Shown here: one piece after another, positions 45,258 through 56,722 of the stretch | Numbering within the stretch: the stretch's first letter is position 1 | Layout of the letters: every line of letters starts with the position of its first letter | Assembly (NCBI GenBank): GCA_002205965.3 | Contig: NADL03000672.1 | Location: 558,001 to 622,000, forward strand | DNA: 64,000 nucleotides | Reading direction: 5' to 3' | Source: Kappaphycus alvarezii | Taxonomy: Eukaryota > Rhodophyta > Florideophyceae > Gigartinales > Solieriaceae | Position numbers and translations under genes: made by a program | Notes under the pieces: model-generated | What the model was told of the DNA's origin: nothing | Database searches by the model: none | What the model saw: only the letters and a program-made list of their open reading frames with translations

Positions 45258-45567
45258 CTGAGGGGGGAAATTTGGGGTGTTTTTAATGCATGAAAAATAT
45301 GGTCAGCTGTTCCCTGAGGGATGTCGTGATGGTAAAGGCTTGCAATGTAATGTATTGCCCTGACAATTAATTGAAATTATTTGGAAAAAATTATTAATTT
45401 CTGAGAAATTTTCTTTATAGAAATATTCAATAAAATTGCAGTACTCCAATTAATAATTGATCCAAGGGAACATTTGCAATTACTTAAAATTAATCCTGTA
45501 GGAAATTCCGGGCAACAACCGACCATATTTTTCAAATATTAAATCATCCGACATTTTCCCCCTTAAA
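45258..45567. mobile_element. Small inverted-repeat element (MITE-like)
   Basis: A block of about 49 bp at 45262-45310 (GGGGGGAAATTTGGGG...AAAAATATGGTC) recurs inverted at 45514-45563. The 200 bp between are AT-rich and non-coding. Similar single blocks occur at 33445-33490 and 39139-39187 on the plus strand. The arrangement suggests a non-autonomous transposon whose terminal block is dispersed in the window. The exact ends and a target duplication could not be fixed. Confidence 0.55.
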
Positions 45568-45639
45568 ATTAACTGGATATGGATAGTAAATTGTTGAAAA
45601 ATTCTCGATGACGGCAGGCATCATTCAAAAGTAAAGAAT

Positions 45640-47270
45640 GTGCTTCTGGATCGGAAATCCAGAGAGCATACCTTCCAAAATCTCCGTCGAACAAGGAAGC
45701 CGATACAGCCGAGCTCATATCCTTTTACTTCGAAGAATGCGACGACCCAGGAAACTATAAGTGCCGAAACAGAAAATGTCGCGGATTCTATCGTCAAACA
45801 GTTGGTTCTGGGTACACGAACCTCAAAAGTCATCTTCAAGCTTGTATTGATCCTGGTTACAAAGAGAAGTTCAACGAAAAGAAAAAGCATTCAAGGGTGT
45901 TCTTGATGGGTTTTCTTTCTGTAACGAGAACGAAATGAAGACCATTAAGGCTATGGATTGGTTTGAGGTGCGTAATCAGCCACTAGTAGAAATTGACGAT
46001 CAGCGGACAAAGGCTTTGATAGGCCACAATACAATTTCCTTCAAAACCCTTCGAAATTATATTCTCGTTCTTTCTAAAGTCGCGGAAGAAATAATAGAGC
46101 AAGATTTGCCTGGCAAGTTTCGCATCATTTTCGATGGATGCTCAGAAAAACATACCCACTTCACTGCAATCTTTCCAACTTACAAGAAAAAAGGTATAGT
46201 ATCAAGAAACCCTTTTCGCGTGCGCTCCTCTGCTTGTTGAACACGGTATAGGGGCACTGCAGCAAATAGAGTTAATCAGGTCAACACTTGGACTATACAA
46301 AAGGTCTCTAGAGGACACCTTCGCCTTTGAAGGGGATGAATGCTCTATGAACAGGAAGATTTCATCGCAGACAGACTTCAATTCCGTTAGTCGGATGCGC
46401 CAGTCACAAGTTCAACCTTGCAGTACAAACGTGGATAAAGGATCGAACTGAAGTTACCAATGATCTTCAGGGCCTTTCAGAGCTTATGAACCTGCTTAAG
46501 ATGCTGAAGAATGCTACCAAGCTGCGATCATTAACACATCTTGGAGCATTGAAACCGAATGCAAATAGGTGTTCAAGTCAATTTGATATGGTCAAACTGT
46601 TTTTTCGAATTGAAGAACATCTGGATGGTCTGCAAGAAGTTGAAAGTTTCATGCCCTCTTCTCGCCAGCGTCAAATTCACATGGACGCTTTGTCACATTT
46701 TGAGAAGTTCAAGAACTTTACGGTGAACTTTCAGAAAAAAGATTACTTCTAGACCAAGTCAGATTTGTTTTTGATGAGATACTAGAAGACCATCCCGATA
46801 TGAAGACCCATTTGAGTACAACTTCTCGTCTTGTGAGATATCCAAACTTTGCAAGCACCGTTGTGAAAAATCTGACAGACGATGACCGCTATCATACCAA
46901 AGAAGAAAGACAAGCTGTTTTGCACTTGCGCAAAGAATATAATGATACCGATTTGGCAGTTGACATTAACAACCTCTCGTACTTTGAGTAGTTACAAAAA
47001 AACGCAGGAAACGAACAACTCAATGCCTGTACATTAACTGCAGCTTTATCCCTGCGACATCGGTATCTGTTGAGAGGTTGTTCAGTTCTGCTCGTTGAGT
47101 TTTAACACATCTGCGAAAAAGTATGTCTCCAATTATGTTTGAGGCCGTTTTGTTCTTGAAAGTCAACACGAGCTTTTGGGGCCGTAAGGAAGTATCTCTG
47201 GCTATGAATAGGCTTCTTTCTCCATCCATCGATGAGGCTGACAGTGAGTCTCACTGTAGCAATAAAAGCT
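45640..47270 (+). pseudogene. hAT-family transposase, broken
   Basis: The domain order of hAT transposases is present across several frames. A BED-type zinc finger lies at about 45720-45860 (FYFEECDDPGNYKCRNRKC, then SGYTNLKSHLQACI). The catalytic region has PGKFRIIFDGCSEKHTHF near 46105-46160, with the first acidic residue in FDG, and LVGCASHKFNLAVQTWIK near 46386-46440. HTRW-equivalent sequence LKPNANRCSSQFDMVKLFF follows near 46550-46605. The C-terminal dimerisation domain (hATC) reads ATSVSVERLFSSAR near 47056-47097, then, past a TGA, VLTHLRKSMSP and VLFLKVNTSFWG. Frame changes and stops occur throughout, but little is deleted. The small inverted-repeat element sits just upstream. Confidence 0.85.
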
Positions 47271-48515
47271 TTTTGCCATCTCATGAACCATTTATTCAAT
47301 TATTCTTTTATCCTTTACTTAATATCGACTTCCCCTCTGTACGCATCATTGCTTACAAGAAATTCGTAGTCTTCGCGTTTTATATGTAAGTCTAAGACAC
47401 CTTAGAATACTTCACTTATTAACTGAATTTCGTAAGTACACTTAGTCTATGTGCAAGCTTAAAACACCCCGTCAGTTTCCGAGGTGATTTTACCTCCCGT
47501 CATCTCGCCAATGGTCCGGACCGGCAACTGCCCAAGAGGGCCACTTTGGTTCAAGTGAGTTAAACTAAGCACATAGACTGTAGACTGAAATACCTCAAAG
47601 ATGTGAGGAATTATGATATTTAGATGTGAGGAATTATGATGTTTGATCAATACTTCTTGACTCTCGCTAAGAGCCTTATTAACGGTAAGCCTTTTTTTGT
47701 AATGCAATGGTTTGCATTCATATCGAGGTTTGTTTTTTGGCATCGTCCAGGGATAAAGATAAGCATCTGTTGTGCGACTGATTGTGGTGCAACTGTTGCA
47801 CCGCTGCACTGCAACAGCATGGTTCATGTAATATTAAAAATTAGGACCTTGGAAGGAACAAACAGTGAACAAAATAACAGAAGCAATGTGAATATGTACA
47901 TGTACTTCATAAATTTATCTTAAAGGCATCATATCAGGCAAAAGGTGCATACCTGCTAGATATGCATCATTTGTTGCGTCAAGAGGAGGGAGAGCGTGCT
48001 AAAGTCGAACGCGAGATGGCTTGCCGTTAAAAGTCCCTATCCTATCCTGCTGATGTCAATTCTAATACAAGAGTAGAATCAAGGTCTTTAAAACTCCAAA
48101 TTTGTATTTATACTAGGGTCATCCTTTCTCCATTTGACTGATCTTTTTTGCCTTAGCACTACTTTGAAATAATCAAAGTCTTAACTGATTTAATCAGTAC
48201 TGATGGCACAGAATTTTATTGCGTTCTCCATGTGATGCCCTGGAAAACGAGAACTAATTTGTTGTGGCCTTTAGTATCGCTCAAAATACCTTTCAAAAAA
48301 CAGCTGCTGTAATTCTGGACGAGTCTCGCGGCCTAATTAGGGTTGATACCCTGCGAGTGGTGCGAGGTTTGGGGATCTATGGGCGCTGTTTTTTGTTAGG
48401 CACCGGAAGGGGTTCTGGGTTCTTTTTTCGAACCTCTATTTGAGGGCTTCTATTTTTATTTTTTTACTATTTTCTATAATTTTTGTTTCTACCAAGAGAA
48501 AGTCAATGAAACATT
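47271..48515. other. Intergenic stretch with a short inverted repeat and a short direct repeat
   Basis: No gene recognised; a 122-codon minus-strand open frame (47827-47459) has no motif I can name. AGTCTATGTGC at 47446-47456 pairs with GCACATAGACT at 47569-47579. GATGTGAGGAATTATGAT is repeated at 47600-47617 and 47623-47640. Confidence 0.45.
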
Positions 48516-48701
48516 CTAGTTACATCTCTTCTCGGTGAGGAAGTAAAGTGTACTACTATGCTTGTGACTGCGCAGGTGGGTCTCTATGTCGATCTCCTGG
48601 GCGAAAGTGATATCGCAGTAGGTACACTGCGAGGGTTCTATCTCTCCCTTTGCCTCAGTTCTGCCCTCTAGTGCCTTCCAACACCCTCGTGAACGCCCCA
48701 T
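48516..48701 (-). other. Short ORF with one C2H2 zinc finger
   Basis: The minus-strand frame of 61 codons contains CTYCDITFAQEIDIETHLRSH, a correctly spaced C-x2-C-x12-H-x3-H zinc finger, and a basic surround. It is too short to be a full transcription factor. It may be an exon or fragment of a larger gene or of a retroelement N-terminus. Upstream minus-strand sequence (48,720-49,130) is open in pieces but unrecognised. Confidence 0.4.
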
Positions 48702-49646
48702 TGCCCAGCACTGACGAACTAGATGTCGCAGGTGCGGTAATAGAATTTGGGCTTCTTCCCTTCCCTGTTCCTCCCCATCCTCTCCCGATCTGTCGTAAAC
48801 TTCAAAACGGTAGTACAGACGAGGTCAATCCGGGCCTAAGCCCGTGAAAAAGTAGCCGCGGAAGAAAATCCAAGGACAGTATCTTAGTTTCCAATGGAAG
48901 TGACGATGTTCGCATGCACAGTGCTGTATATGGCAATCGGGCTCCATATTTGTGGCCGTATATAGTACTGAACATGGCTCTTGAGTGCCTACTGGGTGTC
49001 CAGAATTCATCGAACACTCCCAGCCATTCAACAGGGCCCTACAAATTTCGTTCAAACCATGTTGCAGGCTAAACGGTACGAATAACTGAGCATTTTGGCC
49101 GACTATAATGTAGCTAGCAACAGGCACTGGGCATTTGAGGAAACCATCAACGCAATGGTGATTCCTTAAGGATTAAGTGTGGTTTTTTTACTGCCAGCGA
49201 TGAAAACGTTCAGAGTCCTGTGTTTTTTGTTTTCTTAGAGACTTTCCTTGCCATCGCACATGAAAAATTCTGACCTGAATGCAGCATTAATTTAAAGTTT
49301 AAATTTAATTTAAATGTCTCGGCCTTGGCTCTTGCATACTCCAAGGTTGGCTCATATATGAGCTTTACGTGCGTATGTGGAAATAAATCTCCTCACGTTC
49401 TTGGGTAAACACTGGTCGAGCTCTTCGGAGGCGTGAAAACCTGAAAATAAACCATATCTCTCGCCTTTGCAGTAGCTTTGGCGAATGGACGAACGTAAAT
49501 TATACTGTATTGTAGTTTGTACTGTACCCTTTGAGACAAAGTACATTGTGGGTTACTTTCCGACAACGACGCCCTTCATTGGTTACCAAGGAGAATCCGT
49601 CGAGAACTGTATAGTAAAGAACATTACCTTATTGTTCTCGCAGTGA
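48702..49646. other. Intergenic stretch with no recognised gene
   Basis: Includes minus-strand open pieces at 48802-49127 with no known motif, and ACTGTA-type words at 49503-49527. Confidence 0.4.
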
Positions 49647-49650
49647 CTAG

Positions 49651-50066
49651 TGTCTATTGGGCCGTTATCCTCATATGAGGACCACTTTTAGCACTTATTT
49701 TCAATACAAATTTTTTAAATCTCAGCGTATTTGTTGTCCCTCCGCATTAGTTCATGAGTGTAGATGGCCGATCAAAACAAACTTTTCAAGATTGTTGAGC
49801 TCGGTTAAAGCTAGAGCAACTTTCCCTCACAAGCTTCCGCGCTTCGCAAGAAGTTGTGAAAAAGACGTTCTTTTGGAAAGAAAATAGTTCGTATTATCGT
49901 GGGGGGTTTCAGAAACGAGTGCGCATGTACAGTAAAAATTACTGTACTGTAACTTCACATAAAAAACATTTTTTCCAGTAAAAATTTCGGGCATCCAAAA
50001 CAGTTACCCTTCCAAAATGTACGGAAATTGTCCTCATATGAGGGCAGTGCTATGACGGATAGAAAT
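49651..50066. mobile_element. MITE, copy 2 of the CTAG-flanked family
   Basis: Aligns along its whole length with 31906-32345. The left end is TGTCTATTGGGCC preceded by CTAG (49647-49650), and the CTCATATGAG core at 49670-49679 again lies 19 bp inside. The right core at 50034-50043 lies 23 bp from the right end, where TAAG stands in place of CTAG (50067-50070). It lacks the extra right-end unit of copy 1, so that unit is a later addition in copy 1. The two copies differ by many substitutions and small indels, so their separation is not recent. Confidence 0.85.
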
Positions 50067-53000
50067 AAGGGACCCGGGGTTCTGTCAAAGTGGAGCCTGC
50101 GGATTTTGCGGCGGAATTCTGCGTCAGTGAACTTGTGCTGGGGGTAATTTTGCAGGAAGCTTTTCGACAACCGTAGTTAGCGGAGTGGGGTGGAGGGAGG
50201 CCATCTTCGTGGCATTATCCGAGGTTGGTGGTACCACGGGCGAGTGCTGCAGGAGAGCTTGCGCGGCTTTGCTGAGGGAGCCGCCCAACTTCTGCATCGG
50301 GAAAATCTGTCGGGGGAAGTGAAGTTATGTGGGCTTAGAATTGCGCCGTGGGCAGCTGTTTCTTCTGAGAGCAAGTGACGACATTATAATTTCTTTGCGA
50401 GGGTGATGCGGCGATAAATGGACGCACAAGCCCTCGATCGATTCCGGTTGCGGGGCACGGACCGTCCGTCTCTCCATAGGACCAGCTTGGCTAGGGCTAT
50501 AATCCTGTAGAGCATTTCTCATCTCATTTGAGTGAAACGGGCGCTGTGGAAATTGCGGAAGATGTCACTAAAGAGGTCGAGGAGTATGGGGCGAAGGGAG
50601 TTGGGAAGATATGAAAGTATTGGCACGGGGAGGGAGAAAATGACATAGGTCCCACCACCACCGCCGTAATTACCTACTATAAAATTGTAGACACAGCCAT
50701 CTTAATTATAGCTGCCATCACTTTTGACATACCCGCCACCAACACCCCTTTATTACCGCCATTTGGATAGTTAATTCCCCCGTACCCTGCTCCACTGGTT
50801 GGAAAGCTGCCGCTACCATCCTAGTAGCCTTGGCACCGGCTACTCCTGCGTACTTCGACATGGGTGGAACTAGTGCAGGTATTATAACTTGGAAAAATGT
50901 TTTCGGTCATTGTTCAAGTTGAGCGGGGGCCTTATCCAGCCGAAGTCACCCCATTTGACGCTCTCTCTGGAACCTTCAGAGATCGTATCGCATATATGAT
51001 AGGGCATGAGGTAGTCGGAGGGGATGGCGACAGTGTTTACAGCCTTCTGGCCATGGAAGCACAAAGAGAAGGACTGTAGTTATTCAACCTTTGCACTCGA
51101 CCTAGCTTTCCACAAATCTCAAATTCTGGTGCCCCAGTGGACAAAGGAATCATAGTATCCAATCGACCTTATCACGTAGAAGGAAAGGCCTCCGTTGAGC
51201 CTTCTTCGGACAGCGTTCAAATAGTAACATCTAAACATCAGCTTATCAACCGGTAAATGTGAGCTACAGCATTGAGCCTCGGCTCTTGTCTAAGAATCCG
51301 AGAAGAAATTTCTAACTGATATCTTCATTGTCACCATCGCGATTTTCCCTTTGCAGGTGAAGCCGTGACAAGTCTGCAGTTCAAATCGTCAAAAAACCAA
51401 TACGCTTTTCTTTCATAATATCGTATAGTCTCTTGTGTTATTCATTAACAGTGTGTTACTCTGTCATCTATTCGACCTAATTGGTAATCTTCCAAAGCGA
51501 AAATAGCATAGATTCTGTTTCTTCCGCTTCGGTTGACTTCTTCATCGTCGTTACATCAGTCAATTAACTTCTGATACTCTTCTCCTCATTCTGCTTTTTC
51601 TCTCCTGCCGATAAAATATTTATCACAGCCACGTGCGTCTTTAGCTTGTCTTCCAATGAAGTCTAATCTATGGACTTCCGGAGATATCCCTTTCCTTCAG
51701 ATTCATCGTTCCGATTAGAGACCGGTACACGGTCTGAACGATGTGAGCAGCATGCATCAGCGCTGACGCTGATGCAGGCAACATTGAAAAAATCGCTGAA
51801 GATTTGTTCAATGTTGATGAGCCTAGAGGTAGGCTCCATATATAATTTGTCTTTATACCCAGTTTCAATTCTCCAAATAGAAGAAGCGGTCAGTAGCCGC
51901 TTACTAAGTAGGCCTTTTAAACTCACTCCCTTTCGATCGAAGTATGAAGCGAATTCTTTGTCATTTCATTCAATTACGTTGAATTCCTTGTACCTTATAT
52001 TCTGATTCTTCCCAAAGGCTTTTAGAGTCCACCTCAACAGTGGTTGCTCTCAAGGTTGAACAGGGAGCCTTAGAGCAGTCAATGTTACTTACTACCGAGT
52101 TGAAGCATACCTTTGGGCAAAATGTTCGATCGTCAAAGGCGAGAGCACTGAGTTTAGGCTACACATCTGTCGATTTCACTTTTTACCCAGTTGGACCATT
52201 GAAAGATTCCCCCAGACTTTTTAAAAGATTTAAACACCTCTTCAAGATGCCTAAGGAGCACAAGCAGATGAGCAAGTTCATTGGTATCAATTCCGACTGT
52301 ATTACTCCCAGGACAGATGTCGTCGCTATTTCGCGAGTTTTCGGTCCTTTTGTCAATAGTTTCATTTAAAAAAGGCCTTTGTCTTGTGTTGTCAGCAGCT
52401 TCCTAAAGCTCAGCCAATTCTGGTATCTGTTGAAGCTCTTTCTTCGAATCTCAGTCCCGTCACAACCCCATTCCCGCATATTCATCTTGTCTAGCATGCG
52501 TTGGGTCCCCTGTTGCAACTACCTTGACCATACTTTGCAGCACTGTAATGGTATTCTTCCTGGTTTAGAAGTGATGCTTTACAATACAGTATCCAAAGTG
52601 CTGTAAGTATTTAGGTACTGTAGAGTGTAGTACTGTATCATACCATTCGTTAAAAGGTAAAAGGTTACCTCAGGATTTTTCTGAGCATGTTTGTAGAGAG
52701 AAAGGGACCTCAGAATACCGTGCGGGCTGTAACTCACGCCGTAAAGATAGTAGTTTAAAGTAGCAGTTTAAGCCTCTTTACATTACATAAACTACTATAA
52801 TCACGAGCATACCTCCGGCAACATTCAACAGCTCGATGCATGCTGCCGGAGGGAACACGGCATGAACCACCCCATGCATGCATGCAGAGCGCTACAGAAA
52901 AGCTCACCCGTAAGTTGAAAAATGCAATTTAATCATACAACCAGAAGGCACCAACTAGAGCTGTGCATAAATGCAAACATCAGAAATACAGTCGAGAGAA

Positions 53001-53519
53001 AAGTCTCTTAGTGCTGATCAGTGCCCCTCTACTGTACAGGAAAAAGGGGTTTCTTTATTGAGATGATAAGATTGGCTGGAAACCATTTGGAATTGTAAAT
53101 CTGCATTTCATATTAAATACACATAGCGAAGGTCTAAGCATATACCGCTCGAAATAACACAACAGGACACTGATTTCAAAGAACTCAAAATGTATTGGCG
53201 AAATTAAACAAATCACATCAACGGAACCAGAGGTCCAAAATATATTAATAAAAATAAAATTTCTATACTTCAGTGAAAAAGGTTTTGCATATTCTCAATG
53301 GAAAAAAATGACCCGACTGAAAGTATGCGAAACGTTTACACTCAAAGCAATGGAAGCAAAAAAATGCGGTATAAGCCAAACTTATAGTGCGTATGACACC
53401 CTTGCTTAACAATAACTTCAACAGCACGCCCATGCATGCACGCAAATCAATTTTTCCAAAATGATAGATGTAGTTCCCTCCAAAAACCTAAAACAAGAAC
53501 CTGAAGTAAGCAAAAGTAG
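50067..53519. other. Intergenic region with no recognised gene
   Basis: A GC-rich part at 50080-50520 has open frames on both strands without known motifs. A CACC-rich part lies at 50650-50780. Two plus-strand frames of about 110 codons (51670-52005, 52040-52369) look protein-like but match no family I know. ACTGTA words cluster at 52585-52640. Around 52,800-53,470 there are ATGCATGC runs near the end of the following Tc1/mariner remnant. Confidence 0.4.
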
Positions 53520-54370
53520 ATAACTGACACCAATTTACGTAAAAATTCCTCGCTAAGACTCTAAAAAGGTTTTCGATTGGGTTGAGATCAGGTGAGCTGG
53601 TCGGAAATTTCACCAAACGTATCCCTTCCGCCTGAAACCAGTCCATTGATTTCTGAATAGGAGTATTGAATTGCTGAAATATCCAGGTGGCTGGTATAAC
53701 ATCGTCTGCTTTTGGAAGAAAAGCCTCTTACATTAACTTCATGTAACTACCCAATACTTTTTGTCCCGCCAGAACTTGAAAATCCCAAATATAATCAATA
53801 GAAAAATCCTCCCACACCATAATATCAGAACTTCCTTGCTCCCGACGACGAGAAAACTCAGTATCAAACCTTAAATCATGCAAACATCTGTATATTCCAT
53901 TTATTCCATCGGAAGTCCATCTAAAGTGAACCTTTCTCATTAGAAAAAAACAAACGGGGCCGCTTTTTCAAGTCTATCGTGACATGTTCCTGTGCCGAAT
54001 CCATTTGAGCACCTTTGTGAGCCTTCGTTAAAGGCGGGGAGCTCTGTACCTTTTTGAAGTACAGAATAACGATGCTTCTAGAATATTTTCGGGCTCTGGA
54101 TACAGAGAACTCTAGATTGAGTTCCTCAAGAATCTACTTGGCTGTTTTTTCCTCACTTACCGCAGCCCGCACCAGTCTCTTTTCTGCTTTTTCGGTATTT
54201 TTTCGAGACCAGCACGATATACTGGCCTCTCCATAACTCTGCGGTGCGTCAAGGAAACTTTTGACGACACCCTTGGTCCCCTTCAACTAATTGGCAATTG
54301 CTGAAATACTGAGGCCTTCTTTTCTTTGAAGGAGAGGATTTTACGCGCTCTAGCTGGGAAAGGTGTGTAC
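53520..54370 (-). pseudogene. Tc1/mariner-type transposase, broken, catalytic residues lost
   Basis: The minus strand reads THLSQLERVK and then, across frame changes, a helix-turn-helix pair (KRLVRAAVSEEKTAK near 54190-54145). LTKAHKGAQMDSAQEHV near 54030-53975 and RLFFSNE near 53950 follow. The family has FSDE at the last site, so the first catalytic Asp is replaced by Asn. Next are IMVWEDFSIDY and, past a TAA, WIFQQFNTPIQKS near 53685-53645, normally FQQDNAPIH, so the second Asp is also lost. SSPDLNPIENL near 53594-53560 retains the third acidic position. Loss of two catalytic residues plus stops makes it dead. Confidence 0.85.
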
Positions 54371-54834
54371 CACCTGGCATTTTTGAACGCTAGTTTTTTG
54401 GTGGTATAGGCGAGAGGAGTATAGCATGGTTTGTGCTTATACTTTCTTTGTTTCGCCCTTGGTGGAAGATAATTTGATCCTTTTGTATACTTTCAGGCGG
54501 GGTTGATTTGATTCGGTGGTATTCGATTTGAGTATAAATAAAGTTATCTTCTTCCAAGTTTTTAGAACCCCTGATTTGAAGCATTGGCACATCTGGAGAT
54601 ATGTCAAATTGGTAGAGTATCGTATACTTTCAAGCTGCTGTACTAGGCTAGACTGTACTGTACTGGGGGGTGCGGTAAATATCGGGTTTAAATAAATTCA
54701 AAGTTAGTTTTGAAAATAATTCGTTCCTACGTACTTCCAATAATGTGCTAACTCCAAATTATTCTGGAACACAACAGTATTATGTCAAAGACATACATCT
54801 CACAGCTTATATCAAGCAATTATTTACTGTAACC
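54371..54834. other. Spacer with no recognised gene
   Basis: Contains ACTGTACTGTACTGGGGGG at about 54651-54669 near the expected 5' side of the Tc1/mariner element. No coding sequence recognised. Confidence 0.4.
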
Positions 54835-55450
54835 TAGAAGATCTCGAAGGAGTTCTCATCACGCAGGAACGAGTAGTTATCTTGGACAGGCCTTAGTTCG
54901 ATGTAGACCATATGGCCTTTACTATCGCGCCAGTCTAAATTGTACTTTCTATGTATATGCGGATGCACAGGAAATGGTAAATCAATTCTACCATACGACT
55001 CAACGCCGTCAGATGAACTTTCCCTTAAAGCCTTTAAAGCATGCTAAAACCCAATACATCGAGGGTGATACACTTTTATTATCTTTCTGTCAGAAGCCAT
55101 GAGCCATTTATAAATGCATAACTGATAGATCAGAAAAGGCCTCTGGCCAACGAACAGTCAAATATAACTCTCTCCCCCCTTCTAAAACTCTCAAAGAAAA
55201 TGCACCAGCTCCAACATCACTAGGGAGTAAGATTGCCGAAGTTACGCATTTTGTCGTTGTGACTGGTTCAGTCCACGTAAATATTAGGTGTAAAGGCTGA
55301 AATAACTGAGGCAAGGTGGTTTCCTGTCTTGTAACAAAATCATCTAATGACTCTGAAGATTCATCAATTGTAACAGATAACTTCCTCTTCTTTTCTGTAA
55401 TATGGTCCGCAGAGCAGCCCGGACACAGTGATGGGGATCATATTCTTAAA
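54835..55450 (-). pseudogene. Broken gene of a protein family I do not recognise
   Basis: The minus strand has a 68-codon open section (55314-55108) reading LPQLFQPLHLIFTWTEPVTT, then GAGAFSLRVLEGGRELYLTV and WPEAFSDL. After a frame change near 55080 comes a second coherent section: KALRESSSDGVESYGRIDLP, then HRKYNLDWRDSKGHMVYIEL and RPVQDNYSFLRDE, ending near 54841. An acidic lead-in (VTIDESSESLDDFV) precedes it. The texture is that of a real folded protein, predicted mostly beta, with decay. It sits among transposon remnants, so it may be a mobile-element accessory gene. Confidence 0.5.
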
Positions 55451-56722
55451 AATGTCAGCAAGAAACCATAGATTACACAACAAAAGCAAAATGGAGATTA
55501 GATCTTACGATCACTACCGAAGTACTCAGCTTTGATTTTGTTCAGTTTTGTCCGAAATTTGTCGAGTTTATGCTCGAGGAACACAGGCTGAGATACCTAA
55601 ATCTGCTTGGGATCTGCATCCGTAGATATATCTCCAGAAGCTAGTATACGCCTAAGCAACACAACGGCCCTCGAGTTCTCTGTTAGCTTCCCTGGCATGC
55701 TTAGTGATGGCTTGGTGCCCTGGAACAACAGTATCACTCAGCATGCCGTTTTTTAGTATAAGTATGTGTTGAGTAAAGTACTAAATACAGTATCAGCTCA
55801 ACATAGAGTAACATCAAGGGTCAAACTGATAACTGTAGAACCATCAACGCCAACAGATGTAACGTATATATAAAAAATAATAAAATTTATCGTGTTTTTA
55901 CCCTGTGGTGATGGCATGCATAGATTCATGATAATGATAAAATCATTCGGCGACTTAGGAGGAAACATTTTAAGCCTACGGAAGATTTGTTGTTAAAATA
56001 TTATTAATTATAGAGACTAAAATATTATTTGAATTCAATTTGGTTTAGTATTGTATTCTCATTCATGTAAGTGTACTTCTTTGTCTTTCTCCGAAGCATC
56101 TATAGATATTAAGATGCATCACTGAACGATTCTCTTGGGCCTTTCATCACCAAGCGAATTTCTGCTCCATGTTCATCTTGAAGACGTTTTTTTTTGACGA
56201 ATTGCTATGCAGCAGTCTAATACAAACAAAATTCAAAAAAAAAGTAATATGAGTAAGGACGAGTGTAAAAATTCGACAAACTAAACCTCCAAAAGTTCAA
56301 ATTTCCAGCCAAAATTCGCGAATTTTAACATAAAAGGAGCAGCTGTTTTTAATTAAAAACAAAATTTCTCGGTTTTTTTGCCTAAATACTGATAAGAACT
56401 TCATTTTCTGTAATAATTCGCCTGAAAGGTGACTAATAACGTCATCACTTCGCTAATTTCGGCGACCCAATTTTGCCGTCCGACAACAGTTCGAACTGTT
56501 CCCAAGCAGCTCGAACTTTTGACACTACAATTAAAATTGGCGTCACAAGCCATGTAAGATCTTGATTGATCAGTCCCAGACACGTAATGTCACAATAGTT
56601 TAAATTTTTTTATTAAGTCAAAATTATAAAATTAGCTGTTATTTTAAAAGTATGGTAATTAACTTTTTAGTGCATATTGATGCTTCAACATTGAAATCAT
56701 ATAATAGATTAGCTGCATCACA
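55451..56722. other. Intergenic stretch with no recognised gene
   Basis: AT-rich with short open frames only; no domain or RNA structure recognised. Confidence 0.45.

Noticed and set aside
48320-48440. tRNA or SINE with internal pol III promoter
   Set aside because: A few A-box/B-box-like words are present, but they do not have correct spacing and no cloverleaf could be drawn.
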